From positions 4,588,001 through 4,652,000 of the forward strand of contig JAGTWJ010000002.1 of the NCBI GenBank assembly GCA_020064725.1: a stretch of 64,000 bases of DNA, given 5' to 3'. The notes below the pieces were generated by a model that ran no database searches, was not told the origin of the DNA, and worked only from the letters and a program-made list of their open reading frames with translations. Both the position numbers and the translations under genes were made by a program. Source of the stretch: Drechslerella dactyloides (Eukaryota > Ascomycota > Orbiliomycetes > Orbiliales > Orbiliaceae). Shown here one piece after another: positions 48,838-59,638 of the stretch; the first letter of the stretch is position 1, and the number at the start of each line of letters is the position of its first letter.

Positions 48838-51076
48838 CGTAACTAATGGATCAACGAACAAGCTGGTCTCGGTATGCGTAGCGTATCAACGGGTACGGTA
48901 TCGATCGATCGAGGTGCGAGAGGAGGCAGAGATGAGGAGGAGGTTCGAAGGTTGAGGTGGAGTGAGGTGTAACCAACAGGCGGCCACCGACGCCTTTATA
49001 CCTCCTCCCCTCTCCCACTCTCAACCTCACCACCACCCTCCTCCTTCCTCACTTCCACCCTTCCACCTCCACCATCTAACTAACTACTAGTATCTACCCG
49101 TCTGTCTGTCAAGCTAGCTAGCAAGTTAAACCATGACAATGCATGCGCATCGGCCTCTTCGACCGGGGAACCGCTGCTAGCCAGATCGAGATGTCTGACG
49201 CTGCCCCTCCTCCTTCCTGCTCCTCATTTCACACCCTTTCGCACCCTCATCCTTCGCTTGCCGCCATTACCCCGGCGCACCCTTCCTGCTTTCGTCACAC
49301 CCGCAGCCGGGCCAGAGGAAGACCTGCTCGCGCCAAGGGCAGCTTGCCCGTCGATGTGGGGCATGCCTCCGCAGCCCGCTCCTTCTGGCCACCCGCCGGA
49401 TCGATACTGACCGATTGGCAATTGAAACTGACCAGCTTGCAATTGCGAGTTCTTGCAGGTTACATGTACGTACATAAGTATGTTCCAGCATCGCCATCTC
49501 ACCGGCGCTAGCAGCCTGCGTCGTCAATCTGGCTGCCGGGTGAAAATGCGGGGCAATGGAACGTACGCACATACGAACGACGTACGGGGTGGGACTGCGT
49601 CCGGTCCTCGTCACGAACTGGAACCCCCCTCCATTACAGGCTGTATTATCTCCCATTGCATTCCATTACACTACACTACTCGACATGGCACAGCATGCAC
49701 GTATTCACGACAAGACAGGACAAGACGATTCCGAAGCTTGGAGGGACAGAAAGCTAGTTCATTGGCCGATAGCCTAGCCTCGATCGATGTCTTCGCGAGG
49801 GCTTGCTCGCTTCCCGTCCGGCAGGTGGCCCCGCATACACGAAACTTTACTTGACCTTGCGTCTTCTGATCTCGTGTGTCCTGCTGCTGCATGCTTAACA
49901 ATCCGCCGCCGGGCTTGCCGTCTTTTTCAACCTCGGGTAGACTGGCGGGAAAAACACACAAACTATCGCCGGTATCCGTCCAACTCCTCGGTGTTGAACA
50001 GTGGCGATTTAAATGCATGCATGAGTAAGTATTATTCAGTTTAAAAAGCTGACGGGGTGTCAGCCGGTAGCATGTAATAGTGAACGGCTGCACCGTGCGT
50101 GTTCGAAAGCAGTATTTAATACGCTTACAGGGTGGAATACTTCGTATCGTGGACAGGTAGAGTTCGACCGCGGGTTGGCTAGGCATTCTCGAACGGGTAG
50201 TCGTCACGAGGCGTCGCATGCACTGCTTGTATGAAATGTATGCACGAAATCACCGAACAGACGTTCGGAGTCCGCAGACAGACGTCCCGATGGAGGACCA
50301 ATTGACTAAAATCCCTCGTCCAGTTTTGATGTTTGATGCAGCTAATTTAGGCCATCTTCTGTCCGTATCTGGGCTATCTCTATCTATCACCAGCGGCTCG
50401 CGCCAAGGGAACTCCCATCCATCCATCCAGTCGGCCAGCCAGGTTTACACGTCTGTGCAGTGTATTCTTATATCCCAATGCACACACACCCATGCACATG
50501 CACATTCCGTGGCTTGCGTGCGCGAATCGGAACCACTCGCGGGCATATCACAGATATATGCTATGCGACCCTCGCAAAACACCACATCCCTCGCGTCAGC
50601 GATCGTGGAATCCCACTTATCACTATTACATTATTCTTTATCTCCCTTCGCGGACACCCCGGGATTAGCTTTAGCCCGGGGAAAACGTTATCTGTGCGTC
50701 CCATTTGTCCGCCCGTATCTCCATCTCTTCGTGGATTGTACGTCGGAACGCGAGTTAGGCTCGACGGATAGCACCCGACTGCGAGCCCGCCGTCGCACAC
50801 ACTCTCGATATCGCTGATCGACGGCGCATGTTGTATTCGTATGCAATGATTGCAGACGACAGAGATTAGAGCCTGGCGTGCAGGTGGGTAGCACGACGAG
50901 ACTGTCCTTCCGACCCGTGTGTACGCTACATGCGGCGACATCCCGCCCCGTTTGGGAAACATAACCTCCAGATAGTGATAGTTGCTACTACGTCGGTACC
51001 TACGATAGGTGAGCTCCTGCTCGATTGATCGGACTGCACGCTGGCATGCAGCGATGCGAAAGACGTGACGAGAAGG
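48838..51076. other. Intergenic: aldehyde dehydrogenase promoter and unexplained DNA
   Basis: On the minus strand TATAAAG (48994-49000) and a G/A-rich leader precede the aldehyde dehydrogenase ATG. The remaining 2 kb carry only short overlapping frames and small palindromes (GTACGTAC, GCATGC). Confidence 0.55.
48994..49000 (-). promoter_or_regulatory. TATA box of the aldehyde dehydrogenase gene
   Basis: TATAAAG read on the minus strand, about 160 bases before the ATG at 48837. It is followed by a purine-rich leader. Motif match only. Confidence 0.45.
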
Positions 51077-51892
51077 TCAGCTGGTGCGCATGAAGTCCAT
51101 GAGGCCCAGTCCGAAGCTGCCGCCGCTGTTACCGCCCGCCGCAGCCCGGTTCGCGTGTTCCTTTGCGAGCATCTCTGCCAGCGTGTTTTTGCGCGACTTG
51201 GCCCGCTTCTTGGCCGTCGCGTTGCTCGACGCGGGTTGTGCGGCTGCGTCCGTCGTGGTCGTAGATGATGTGACGGGCTCCTGCGTGGTTGTGGAGGGGT
51301 GCGAGGGTGTGGGATCCACGGGTGGCTGTGGCAGCGGGTGGATTGTCTTGCGGGCACAGATCTTGCAGGTGGAGATTATGCGCGGCTGCTTGGGCGTTAT
51401 CCGCCTCCGTGGCCGGTCGGTGCGGCGCGCCGGTCGTGAAGTGACGTCGGGTGGTGTAGTTGCAGATTCGACGGCGGTGGTGCATGTCTCCGTCTTGTCG
51501 TGATGTGCTCCTCGTGTCCGCTTGCCTCTTCGTCGTGCCCGCCGCCGGGTTACGACGCTCTGTTCGCCGGCCTGCGTCTGCGTCTGCGGTTTCTCGTGGG
51601 CTGTCGCTGGGGGATTCGAATTCGAATCGGAGGCTGTGGATGGGACGTAGGTATCGCCCAGGCTGCCGCGGGCACGGACCGAGGCCGTCCAACCGGGGAC
51701 CAGCGTGTAGCCGCAGCAGGCGCATATCTTGCGCCAGGTGGCGTCCGCGAGCTGGATGTCGGAGGCGGCGGCGACGGACGCGAGGTTGCTTGCGATGTGG
51801 GCGGCGACGGCGGGGGAGGAGGGGAAGAGGGCGTGGGAGGCGGCGTGGAGGTGCAGCAGCTTGCGCTGGTTCAGCTTTGTCGTCGAGAGCAT
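51077..51892 (-). CDS. Rpr2/Rpp21/Snm1-type zinc-ribbon protein (RNase P/MRP subunit-like)
   Basis: Single-exon frame of 271 codons. The pattern suggests the Rpr2/Rpp21/Snm1 family, small protein subunits of RNase P or RNase MRP that act in tRNA or rRNA processing in the nucleus. The N-terminus is an Ala/Leu/His-rich helical hairpin (about 5-50), followed by WRKICACCGYTLVPGW with Cys57-x2-Cys60. The second zinc pair is Cys176-x2-Cys179 in STCKICARKT. Between the pairs is an unusually long (about 115-residue), Arg/Thr-rich, low-complexity spacer with a basic cluster (RRRARRRGKRTRG, about 116-128) that could serve RNA binding or nuclear import. The C-terminus ends in SGGSFGLGLMDFMRTS. The ATG at 51892 is the first in frame. 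Fungi often carry a divergent extra family member, so assignment to RNase P or MRP is not certain. Confidence 0.75.
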   Translation of the reverse strand: MLSTTKLNQRKLLHLHAASHALFPSSPAVAAHIASNLASVAAASDIQLADATWRKICACCGYTLVPGWTASVRARGSLGDTYVPSTASDSNSNPPATAHEKPQTQTQAGEQSVVTRRRARRRGKRTRGAHHDKTETCTTAVESATTPPDVTSRPARRTDRPRRRITPKQPRIISTCKICARKTIHPLPQPPVDPTPSHPSTTTQEPVTSSTTTTDAAAQPASSNATAKKRAKSRKNTLAEMLAKEHANRAAAGGNSGGSFGLGLMDFMRTS

Positions 51893-52065
51893 GGCGATGG
51901 TGTTGGTGGTGGTGATAGTGGTGGGAAGAGATTTGGGTTGATGTTGAGGATGATATAAAAAGTGGCTTTTGGCGACAACGCCAAACCTTACGTTGACGAT
52001 AACCCGTCATTGCGATACCTCATTGGAAGATAGTCTATACAGCTCATGCGATACAAATACTATGT

Positions 52066-53158
52066 CTACTCCTTCGAGTCTACCAGCTTCAAGCCTCCCG
52101 AGATGCCGGCGGCCTCCCGCTCCGCGTGCAGCGCCCGGATCTCGGCCAAATCCTCATCGCTAACCCCGACGACCTCATCGCCATGCTCGCCCGTGTACGC
52201 CTCCTGATTCGCCAGGAACGGATCCCGATAGATCAAATGCTCCTCCTGCGCCTCCTGCAGCCCCAGCAGGCCGTCGGACTCGCCTTCCTCGGCTTCGGCG
52301 ACCGCGTCCGCAGCGGCAGCGCTGATGTCGAAGGGGAGCGAGCCCTCCGTTAGCGCCTTCGTTACGACGTCGTCCGGCACGCGCCAGAGGGACTCCGTGT
52401 ACGCGTTCGGCAGGCCGTGCAGCCAGATGCCCGTGTACGCTTCCTCATCGTCGGCGTTCTTCTCCGGCGTGTAGGGTTTCCGGTCAAAGTGGACGACGCC
52501 GCCAAAGATGAGAGCCTCGGCCCAGAAGCCGACGGCCTTAAAGTCGTAGAGCTTCTTCCAGGGCTTCGAGGCGTAGTACTGGGAGTGCGCGATGAGCGGG
52601 TAGGGCGGCGGGATGAAGCCGTTGGTGAGCGGGTCCGTGGGCGGCGGGGAGGCGGCGCGATAGAGGTCGATTGCGAGGTCGTGGATGGCGGCCAGGACGA
52701 TCTCGAGGAGGCGGTGCTGCTTGTAGGGTGTGTCGGCGGGGGCGGCCTCGTACTCCTGGAGAATCTACATCGTGGCATCCCGTATCAGCAAAGGTTTATT
52801 TGACGGATGTGACCTGAATGAATGGGCATACCCTGGCGTCGACGAGCAGGGTGGAGGGGTCGTAGTTTGTGATGGCCTTGGAGTACTTTGCCAGCGCGCC
52901 GTTGCTGGGGGCCGGCGGCTGCTCGAGCGAGATGGGCCAGCCGTCGTTCGTGTCGACGGAGATTTCGGACTCCTCGATCAGCTTGGGCAGGCAGTTCTGG
53001 GCGGCGACGGACTTGAGGGCCTTGGTGACGGCGGTGGAGATGGCCTCGAGGTCGGCGGCGGGGAGGGTGCTCAGCGGCTTCTTGTCCGTGCTCTTGTAGT
53101 AGCTGTAGAGCTCGGCCGGGGAGCTTGCCGGCGCGGACTCGACGGCTTCCGTGGACAT
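52066..53158 (-). CDS. Conserved-looking fungal protein of unknown function
   Basis: Two exons, 53158-52832 and 52764-52066, separated by a 67-nt intron (GTATGC...TGTAG), encode 341 residues. The junction reads STLLVDAR then ILQEYEAAPA. I do not recognise a named domain. The first 110 residues are Ala/Ser-rich and helical. The middle contains an aromatic block, KPWKKLYDFKAVGFWAEALI then FGGVVHFDRKPY (about 160-195), and GIWLHGLPNAYTESLWRVP. The C-terminal 90 residues are strongly acidic and contain Asp/Glu/Leu-rich repeats. No signal peptide or zinc motif is present. The ATG at 53158 opens MSTEAVESAP; an in-frame upstream ATG would add residues from the leader. Strong GC3 bias and clean splicing support a real, probably constitutive gene. 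It is on the same strand as the Rpr2-like gene, whose ATG lies only 173 bases downstream of this stop codon. Confidence 0.75.
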
Positions 53159-54176
53159 TTTGATAATTGATTTCGAGTATCGGAATATCTGCGTCGACTG
53201 TATAGATGTAGCGATGGAGAATCGATAATGGACTGAAGGTGGATATATCAATTGACGGTGAAGGTCGATATCAACGTATCGCTCGAAGGCGACCCCTCAC
53301 CGCGGACTCCACTCGTCGGTTCGTGGATCCCTGCTCCTGGGCTGAGAACCGGTGGCATCTTGACGTGGCGGCCCAACCCTGCTCACTCGCAATCTAATAA
53401 GCCAGTAAGGATTGAATGCGCAAGATGCCGATATGATGTGATAGCATGGCCTGATCGTGGAACCATCTCTGATCTGAGAGACTGCATCTTGGAGGAACGA
53501 GTACGCATGTTGAAAGTGGGCGATACTTGAGCTATTATAGCAGATGTTAGACTGGTGACTTCATTCAAGGCAGCATCGATATCAGGACCCACCGAGGAAG
53601 AACCAAGATGCGACGCCAGTTGGACCCGTAGATAAGTAAAACCGGCAGCTGGCTAATTATATTGTAAGCTCTAGCTCGCATTCCTGAGCTCGCTTCCAAG
53701 TTCCAAGCCGTTGACGTTCCAGATCGCGATTCGGACGGCTTCCCAGCCAGATAACACCGCTGTCGATGCCCAGATGTGCCCACTCTCCGCACTCATTGAC
53801 CAGTAGCGTCGCCCGTAGCGTGAGGCTGAATGGAATTGAAAGAAGGCCGTGAGTCCTGTCAGGTACGGGCTTGTGGGGAGCACATTGTCCGGGCGCGTGG
53901 CGGGCGAGGTTGGCTTGCGTCACCTGGCGGGCCATCAGCTGGCGTCCCTCTTTGGACTCCCCTCCAATGTCAGCCAGCCTCGACCTCAATCCAACCTCAC
54001 CTCACCCCTCGATCCCATCCCATCGCCGCCGTCAGCAGCCGCCATGCGCCGCCCGCCAGCCTGAAGCCAACCTCTGACCCCGCCCGCCTGATGGCCGTGA
54101 GTGCTTCCATCCATCTATCATAACGTATCTACACGTAGAGTACCTCGCTGATGTGCGTCGACTGCCGCTCAGATGA
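53159..54176. other. Divergent intergenic region
   Basis: Shared promoter space between the minus-strand gene starting at 53158 and the plus-strand App1-like gene. An ATG at 54091 followed by a GTGAGT donor-like site may be the start of the App1-like gene's first exon. Nothing else is recognised. Confidence 0.5.
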
Positions 54177-57122
54177 TCCGCTGGACGCCGGCTCCGTCCC
54201 ACGAGAACAGCCTCGAGAGCCGCCGCCGTGGCCCCCCCAAGAGCCCTCTTTAACGGCCGCAGAGGCCTCGACCTCGCCCGCTCCATCATTCCTCCCGCCG
54301 CCGCTGCCGTCGCCCGCCGAACGACCTCCAAGCTCGAATCCAAGCTCAAGCTCACGTCCAAGCTCAGATACCTCCCTCGCTTCCTGCAGCCCCGATCCAT
54401 CCGACAGCCAGCCTCCTTCTCCCTCCTCCACCAGACTCTCGGCCAGCGACTCCGCTCGCGCATCTACTACTTCCTCGCCGAAAAGCAGTCCGCCCGCCGC
54501 CTCCGACGGCACCAGCGCCGACAATCTACCTCCCAGCGCATCCTCAAGATGGCGCAGGGCCTCAGCTCCTGGGTCAACCCCTCCGCCTACCTCTACGGTA
54601 GTTCCTCCTCGACATCCGATCCGGACTCTTCACAACAGCAGCAGAGAGCGCCGGGCACCCGCCGTGCCAGACTCGCAGGGGCGCTGCGGGCCGCGAACGA
54701 AGCCCGACAAAACTACATTGCAAACTACTACCGCGGCCGCGATGACCCCGACCAGCCCGTCACCTCGCGCGCGTCGTCGCACGGTTCGGGTGAATGGACG
54801 AACCGCGACATGCGGCCCTCCGGCACGGAGGAGATGATACTGTTCCCCAGCTACGCTCGACGGCGCAAGAAAGGCCACGACGATCCAGCTGCCGCCACCG
54901 CCGCCGCCGCGCCGTTCCACGAGTCGCCGTCCCCGCCGGAGAACATCACCGTCGCGGAGATTGACGTCCGCGGCTGGATCTTCGAGCCACCGTCCAACGT
55001 CCTCACCCGCAAGAACCGCTTCCTGATGGGTGCCGCGCGCCAGCTGTGCGGCTTACCAGCCCAGGGACGGGGCGTCACGGAGGAAGACCGCGTGGCGGAT
55101 ATGGAGGCGGCGTCCCGTTTGGAGGCCGGCCGACTGGACGAGGGCGGTCTCTCCGACGACGAGTCCATCCAACCGCCGCGGCCGCCGTCCGTTCGCTCCC
55201 TCTCACCGGCTCCTTCCCCCCGCGGGAGCTCGACGAACCTGTCCGAACTCGGCAAGGCAGCGTCGGAGCCGCCGCCGCAGGGCATCGTCAAGAAGCTCTC
55301 GTGGCGGGCGGCGGCCTACGCGTCGAGCTACATGCAGCCCAGGTCGTCGACGGCGCCCGCGACGGGCCTGACGGCGAAGGAGCTGGACACGGCGCACGAA
55401 TTCCTCAAGCACCGCATGTTCCACGTCATGGCGCGCGCGTCGCCCAACGTGCCCGTCACGATCTTCTTCTACAACGAGCAAAAGTCCGAATCGCACACGA
55501 TCACGACGGACGCCTACGGCCAGTTCGCGCTCCGCGCCGAGCTGAAATTCGTCCCGACCAACCTGCGCGTGCTCGCCTCGGAGCGGCTCAGCGCGACCGA
55601 GCAGGTGTGTCTGCTCGAGTCGCACGGCATCAGCCTGATCTCGGACATTGACGACACGATCAAGGACTCGGCCGTCACCGCGGGCGTGCGCGAGATGGCG
55701 CGCAACGTCTTTGTCCGCGACTACAATACGCTTACGATACCGGGCATCACGGAGCTCTACAACACGCTCGCCTTCCTGGACGTGCCGATTCACTACGTCT
55801 CGAACAGCCCCTGGCAGCTGTACCCGCTGATACGGGAGTACTTCAAGGCGGCAAACCTGCCCAGCGGCTCCTTCCATCTGAAGCAGTACCAGTCCGTTTT
55901 CCAGGGCTTGTTCGAGCCCGTTGCGGACCGCAAGAAGGGCAGCCTGGAGCGGATCCTGCAGGACTTCCCGGACCGGCGGTTCATCATGGTCGGCGACAGC
56001 GGCGAGGCGGATCTGGAGGTGTACGTTACGGTCGCGCTGGCGAACCCGGGGCGGATCAAGGCGATTTTCATCCGGGATGTGACGACGAAGGAGGGCGTTG
56101 GATTCTTCCAGAGCAACAACCAGAGCACGCCGACGTTGCGGCCGCAGCACAGCGGCTCCCCTCACCGTCGGCCGAACGAGCCTCCGCGCGTGCAATCGGC
56201 GCCGCCGCAGCCTGCACCGGCCGAGGAGAACCTGCTCGACTTCTCCAGCTCGGACGATGACGATGGGCCGATGATACTCAAACCAATGGAAGGCCACACG
56301 ATGTACGCACCGTCAGAATCCTCCTACAGGACCGCACCGTCCACCAACGCCACCGCCGTCGCGAAACGCGCGCCGCCCCCGCCGCCGAAGAAGCCGACGG
56401 ACCTAAAGGGCAAGAAACTCCTTGCTACAAATCACTTCGCGCGCACGCAGCCCCGTGCCATACCCGCGGACGCATACCACCGGCACACCCGCCCCGCCGG
56501 CAGCGACAATGACGATCTAATCGACCTCGGCGCGGACGTCGCCGCGATGCGCCTGCCGAGCACGCCGCACTCCCCGCCGAACAAGAGCCCCAGCCCGCCA
56601 AAGGTATGGAAAGCGGAGACGTCCGCCATCTTTGACAACCCGCACGCCCGCGCGGTGCGTCCACATCCCAGCAACTCGTTCTCCTCGCCGAACCTCCCGC
56701 TGCCGCCGCGGCGGACACCCCAGTCGAATAATGCGGATACCACGCCGACGCCGAAATTCACGATCCGCCCGCCGACAGACTCGGACAAGTCGACGACGAC
56801 GATAAGCCGCACGAACTCGGAAGCGTCGAGCTACCACCACGCGCATCAATACGGTCCGAATCATAACAATAACAGTAACAACGGTGGGAGCATCTACTCG
56901 AATCCGAGCAATGCGGGCAGCGCGGAGACGTGGGATCCGAGCAGCGGCATGGATAAGAAGGAGTGGCTGTGGAACCAACGGTGGCAGAAGGCGGAAGCGG
57001 CGCTGCGGGCGCAGGGGCAGGGCGTTATGCTGGTGAGTTGGAAGCGCGGGGGGGATATTCTTGAGATGGCGGTGAAGGTTGTCGAGGAGGCGAAGTCGGA
57101 GATGGACCACCGCAGTCGGTGA
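54177..57122 (+). CDS. App1-like phosphatidate phosphatase (DUF2183 / actin-patch protein family)
   Basis: Homologue-type of yeast App1, a Mg-dependent, HAD-like phosphatidate phosphatase linked to cortical actin patches and endocytosis. The frame is open without introns from 54177 to the stop at 57122. The first in-frame ATG is 54549 (857 residues), but upstream codons read a basic sequence (RIYYFLAEKQ, then RRLRRHQRRQ) that looks coding, so translation probably starts in an upstream exon. Numbering from Met-54549: EEMILFPSYARR near 96-107; an N-terminal domain with TIFFYNEQKSESHTITTDAYGQF; catalytic DxDxT as DIDDT (366-370); YVSNSPWQLYP; then the acidic motif MVGDSGEADLEVY at 480-492. The C-terminal 300 residues are disordered and Pro-rich, with SH3-ligand-like PPPPPKKP and KSPSPPKVWK, then a conserved tail KKEWLWNQRW. 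Coupling to actin-patch SH3 proteins is likely by analogy. Confidence 0.9.
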   Translation, partial: SAGRRLRPTRTASRAAAVAPPRALFNGRRGLDLARSIIPPAAAAVARRTTSKLESKLKLTSKLRYLPRFLQPRSIRQPASFSLLHQTLGQRLRSRIYYFLAEKQSARRLRRHQRRQSTSQRILKMAQGLSSWVNPSAYLYGSSSSTSDPDSSQQQQRAPGTRRARLAGALRAANEARQNYIANYYRGRDDPDQPVTSRASSHGSGEWTNRDMRPSGTEEMILFPSYARRRKKGHDDPAAATAAAAPFHESPSPPENITVAEIDVRGWIFEPPSNVLTRKNRFLMGAARQLCGLPAQGRGVTEEDRVADMEAASRLEAGRLDEGGLSDDESIQPPRPPSVRSLSPAPSPRGSSTNLSELGKAASEPPPQGIVKKLSWRAAAYASSYMQPRSSTAPATGLTAKELDTAHEFLKHRMFHVMARASPNVPVTIFFYNEQKSESHTITTDAYGQFALRAELKFVPTNLRVLASERLSATEQVCLLESHGISLISDIDDTIKDSAVTAGVREMARNVFVRDYNTLTIPGITELYNTLAFLDVPIHYVSNSPWQLYPLIREYFKAANLPSGSFHLKQYQSVFQGLFEPVADRKKGSLERILQDFPDRRFIMVGDSGEADLEVYVTVALANPGRIKAIFIRDVTTKEGVGFFQSNNQSTPTLRPQHSGSPHRRPNEPPRVQSAPPQPAPAEENLLDFSSSDDDDGPMILKPMEGHTMYAPSESSYRTAPSTNATAVAKRAPPPPPKKPTDLKGKKLLATNHFARTQPRAIPADAYHRHTRPAGSDNDDLIDLGADVAAMRLPSTPHSPPNKSPSPPKVWKAETSAIFDNPHARAVRPHPSNSFSSPNLPLPPRRTPQSNNADTTPTPKFTIRPPTDSDKSTTTISRTNSEASSYHHAHQYGPNHNNNSNNGGSIYSNPSNAGSAETWDPSSGMDKKEWLWNQRWQKAEAALRAQGQGVMLVSWKRGGDILEMAVKVVEEAKSEMDHRSR

Positions 57123-57515
57123 TGTTATATTACCTCTCTGTACACGCTGTATGCGTTTGTACGGCTGTTGGATGAGTGGGTGGGTGGAGTGAAGGGTGTA
57201 TATAAGTAGTTGGTGTAGATTTCGTATAATTCGGTCACTTTTGGCGTTCTTGTTGGTTTATATCGGTGGTACTGTTTTTTGACTTTTTGATTTTACGTTT
57301 TTGGGTTTGGTATCTTGGTATGTGTAGTCTATACTTGTCTCGCAGGCCAGAAGGTGTATACGATGTGGGGAAGGGGCACGATTACCTATTCTATTAGTTA
57401 CATTACTAGTACCATGCTATCGATGAGATTGCTATAGTATACTGCAGGTCCTCAACTCAGTTTTCACGGATATTGGTATTATGATACAGATATATTCATT
57501 CAGATCGATATCACG

Positions 57516-57574
57516 GTCCGGAGTAGTCTCGGGGCCAGCCGCCGGGCCTCGAAGCTAAGTCCGGAGTAGTCTCG
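57516..57574. repeat. Two direct copies of a 16-bp sequence, 43 bp apart
   Basis: GTCCGGAGTAGTCTCG occurs at 57516-57531 and 57559-57574; the bases after each copy remain similar (GGGGCCAG versus AAGCCAG). An inverted partial copy, GCCCCGAGACC, lies at 57650-57660. A related TAGTCTCG hairpin occurs at 60788. Confidence 0.85.
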
Positions 57575-59573
57575 AAGCCAGAGCGCCAGGGGCCACGAAC
57601 GCGGCCTGCAACGGGCAAAACAAGCTTTCAACGGCGAGCCTCGGCGTCCGCCCCGAGACCAGGGCTGGAGAGCGGATGTCTACTATAGATGTAGTCTAGT
57701 ATTGAGAAGCTCCGCATTGAGCTATAGATGCACGTCTCCCGATTGATAAGATGTTTAAACTGCGAGGACAGTTACTTCTATAATTGACGGATTGCAGTCG
57801 CACGGTGGCGTAAAGGTCGGCTGCAGAATACTTGCCAAGCTTCGAATTCCCTCCAGCTGTCACGCCCGAGTCGACGATGGCGTGCATGCATGTTATATAT
57901 ATAATATACTTAGTAGGCCGTAGGATTCCATCTCGTCAAGTTGCGAACGTACGAGTAATTAACCTTATAATATCTAATTGTATCAACTGACTGCCATGCC
58001 TGTCGGGCCGATAGAGACGGCGAGTGGGAGTACGAGCGAAAGAGGGGAAACGAGACGATATCTCCGGCTCCGTTCGCATTATCTGTACTGTAATAACCTC
58101 CAATCTTGCAATCGCTGATCGCGGAGTGGCCTGTTATCAACTGAGATTCCTCACAGCGTGCGATAGGATTCAAACCTGTGCACACAAGTGTGCAAGTGAG
58201 GAAGATGAGGAACGTGAGCTAGTTAATCCGGGTGAAGATATTCTTGGCGAGCTAAGGACGCAATGCACGAGATCCCTGCTGCCCGCCAGCGCACAGCCTT
58301 GCAGCTGGATCTTAGTCAGGCCTTGTGTGCCGGGGGCCATTCTTACCGGGACCCCCCGCTTGGAATTCAAGATTTCGAAAACCTGCGAACTTGCGCGGAG
58401 GGGAAGAAAGTTTTCTAATTCTGTCGTACGTGCGGATCGATCGTATGCTTCGCCGCTGGATGAATCCCCAGCTGCTCGAAGCGGCTAGCGATGTAACAGC
58501 CCCGATGAGACATCGATGAAGGCACATCGTGAGGCTTTGAGACTAAGTACGTATAGACGGTCCGGCAGTCGCGCCGTCAGCGAGAGAGGAACGCAACTGC
58601 CATCGTGCATGGGAGCCGAGCGGGGACGAACGATGCCGGATGCAGTCTGGGCTGCAGCTGCACGTCGTGACGTTGCGATTTCGATTTGGAAATGCGAAAA
58701 AACCTGCCGACCAGACCAGCTAGCCAGCCAGCCCGCCAGCCAGCGCGGGATCAGATAATTGTCATTGCTGCCGTCATTGCCGTCAGCCAGCTGGCGGTGA
58801 TGAATGACTCGGGAGCGGGTTTAAAAGAAAGACGCTCGAGCCGATGGACGGAGTTCGAAGCTTCGGCGGGCCGTTTCACAGAGCTTTCGGTGCACGCGGA
58901 CGACGTTCAAAGAGGCAGCTCGAGCACGCCGACGACAATTATAATCTCGCTGGTATCACCGTATAATCCATCCATCTGCTCGATCAATCGTCTTCCATCA
59001 CGAATCGCTCATCGCCCGTCGGAGGAGGCTAAAAATCGAGACTCGCAAGTTAACAGTCGGGCGGCACTTGGCGGGCTAGCTGGGGCTGAGAAGGAACTCG
59101 CATCTTGCGCCTTTTGAGAATTTAGAACACGAACGAGGCCCATCTTCTACTTGATACAGCACGTATCATCCACGCTTGACGTTACCTAGGTACTCACTTG
59201 TTAGGACGACCGGGGGGATTCCAGGTAAGGGATTGATTGACCGGGCCTGCGTCTTTGGCCGCGTGCCGTCTTTTTCGCTATTTCAAGGAGGCTGACTCTT
59301 GACCCGCGCTCTGCGAACAGCCGTCTGACCGCTGAAACGCCCTCCTCCTTGTCCATCCAAGTACGAAGTACTGTACTTCTGCTGCATCCTGCATCCTACC
59401 AACTGCACGTATCGCATTGTTCTGCGAAGAGACGATTTTGGTTCCGTCGATTGAAAGTTTCCCTGCTTGCGGCCGCAACGTGTCTCGCCGTCGATTCAGC
59501 CTCGCCAACCAACATCCTATTCGATTCCATCTGCATACACATTGCATCGCATCCCCGCAGAACTCTAGCCTAC

Positions 59574-59610
59574 TATATAAACTCTACTAGTATTTACTTA
59601 TATAAACTCT
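59574..59610 (+). promoter_or_regulatory. Duplicated TATA box of the PLAC8 gene
   Basis: TATATAAACTCT is present twice, at 59574-59585 and 59599-59610. The second copy is only about 30 bases before the ATG at 59639, so transcription most likely starts from the first copy and gives a very short leader. Confidence 0.5.
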
Positions 59611-59638
59611 CCATCGCCCGCCCGCCCGTCCGCCCGCC

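Larger units (their letters stand above)
57123..59638. other. Intergenic: App1 3' flank, 16-bp repeats, PLAC8 promoter
   Basis: T-rich 3' flank to about 57.5 kb, then a GC-rich island with a repeated 16-mer and an inverted copy (listed separately). From 57.7 to 59.5 kb only short overlapping frames are seen. The last 70 bases hold two TATA boxes of the PLAC8 gene. Confidence 0.55.

Noticed and set aside
54151..54837. A 228-codon plus-strand frame overlapping the App1-like 5' end, starting at a genuine ATG.
   Set aside because: The translation is Pro/Ser low complexity and ends inside the App1 coding region, whose own frame shows family motifs. It could at most contribute a short 5' exon.
55203..56297. 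A 364-codon minus-strand frame opposite the App1-like gene.
   Set aside because: Antisense shadow caused by GC3 bias; no recognisable motif.
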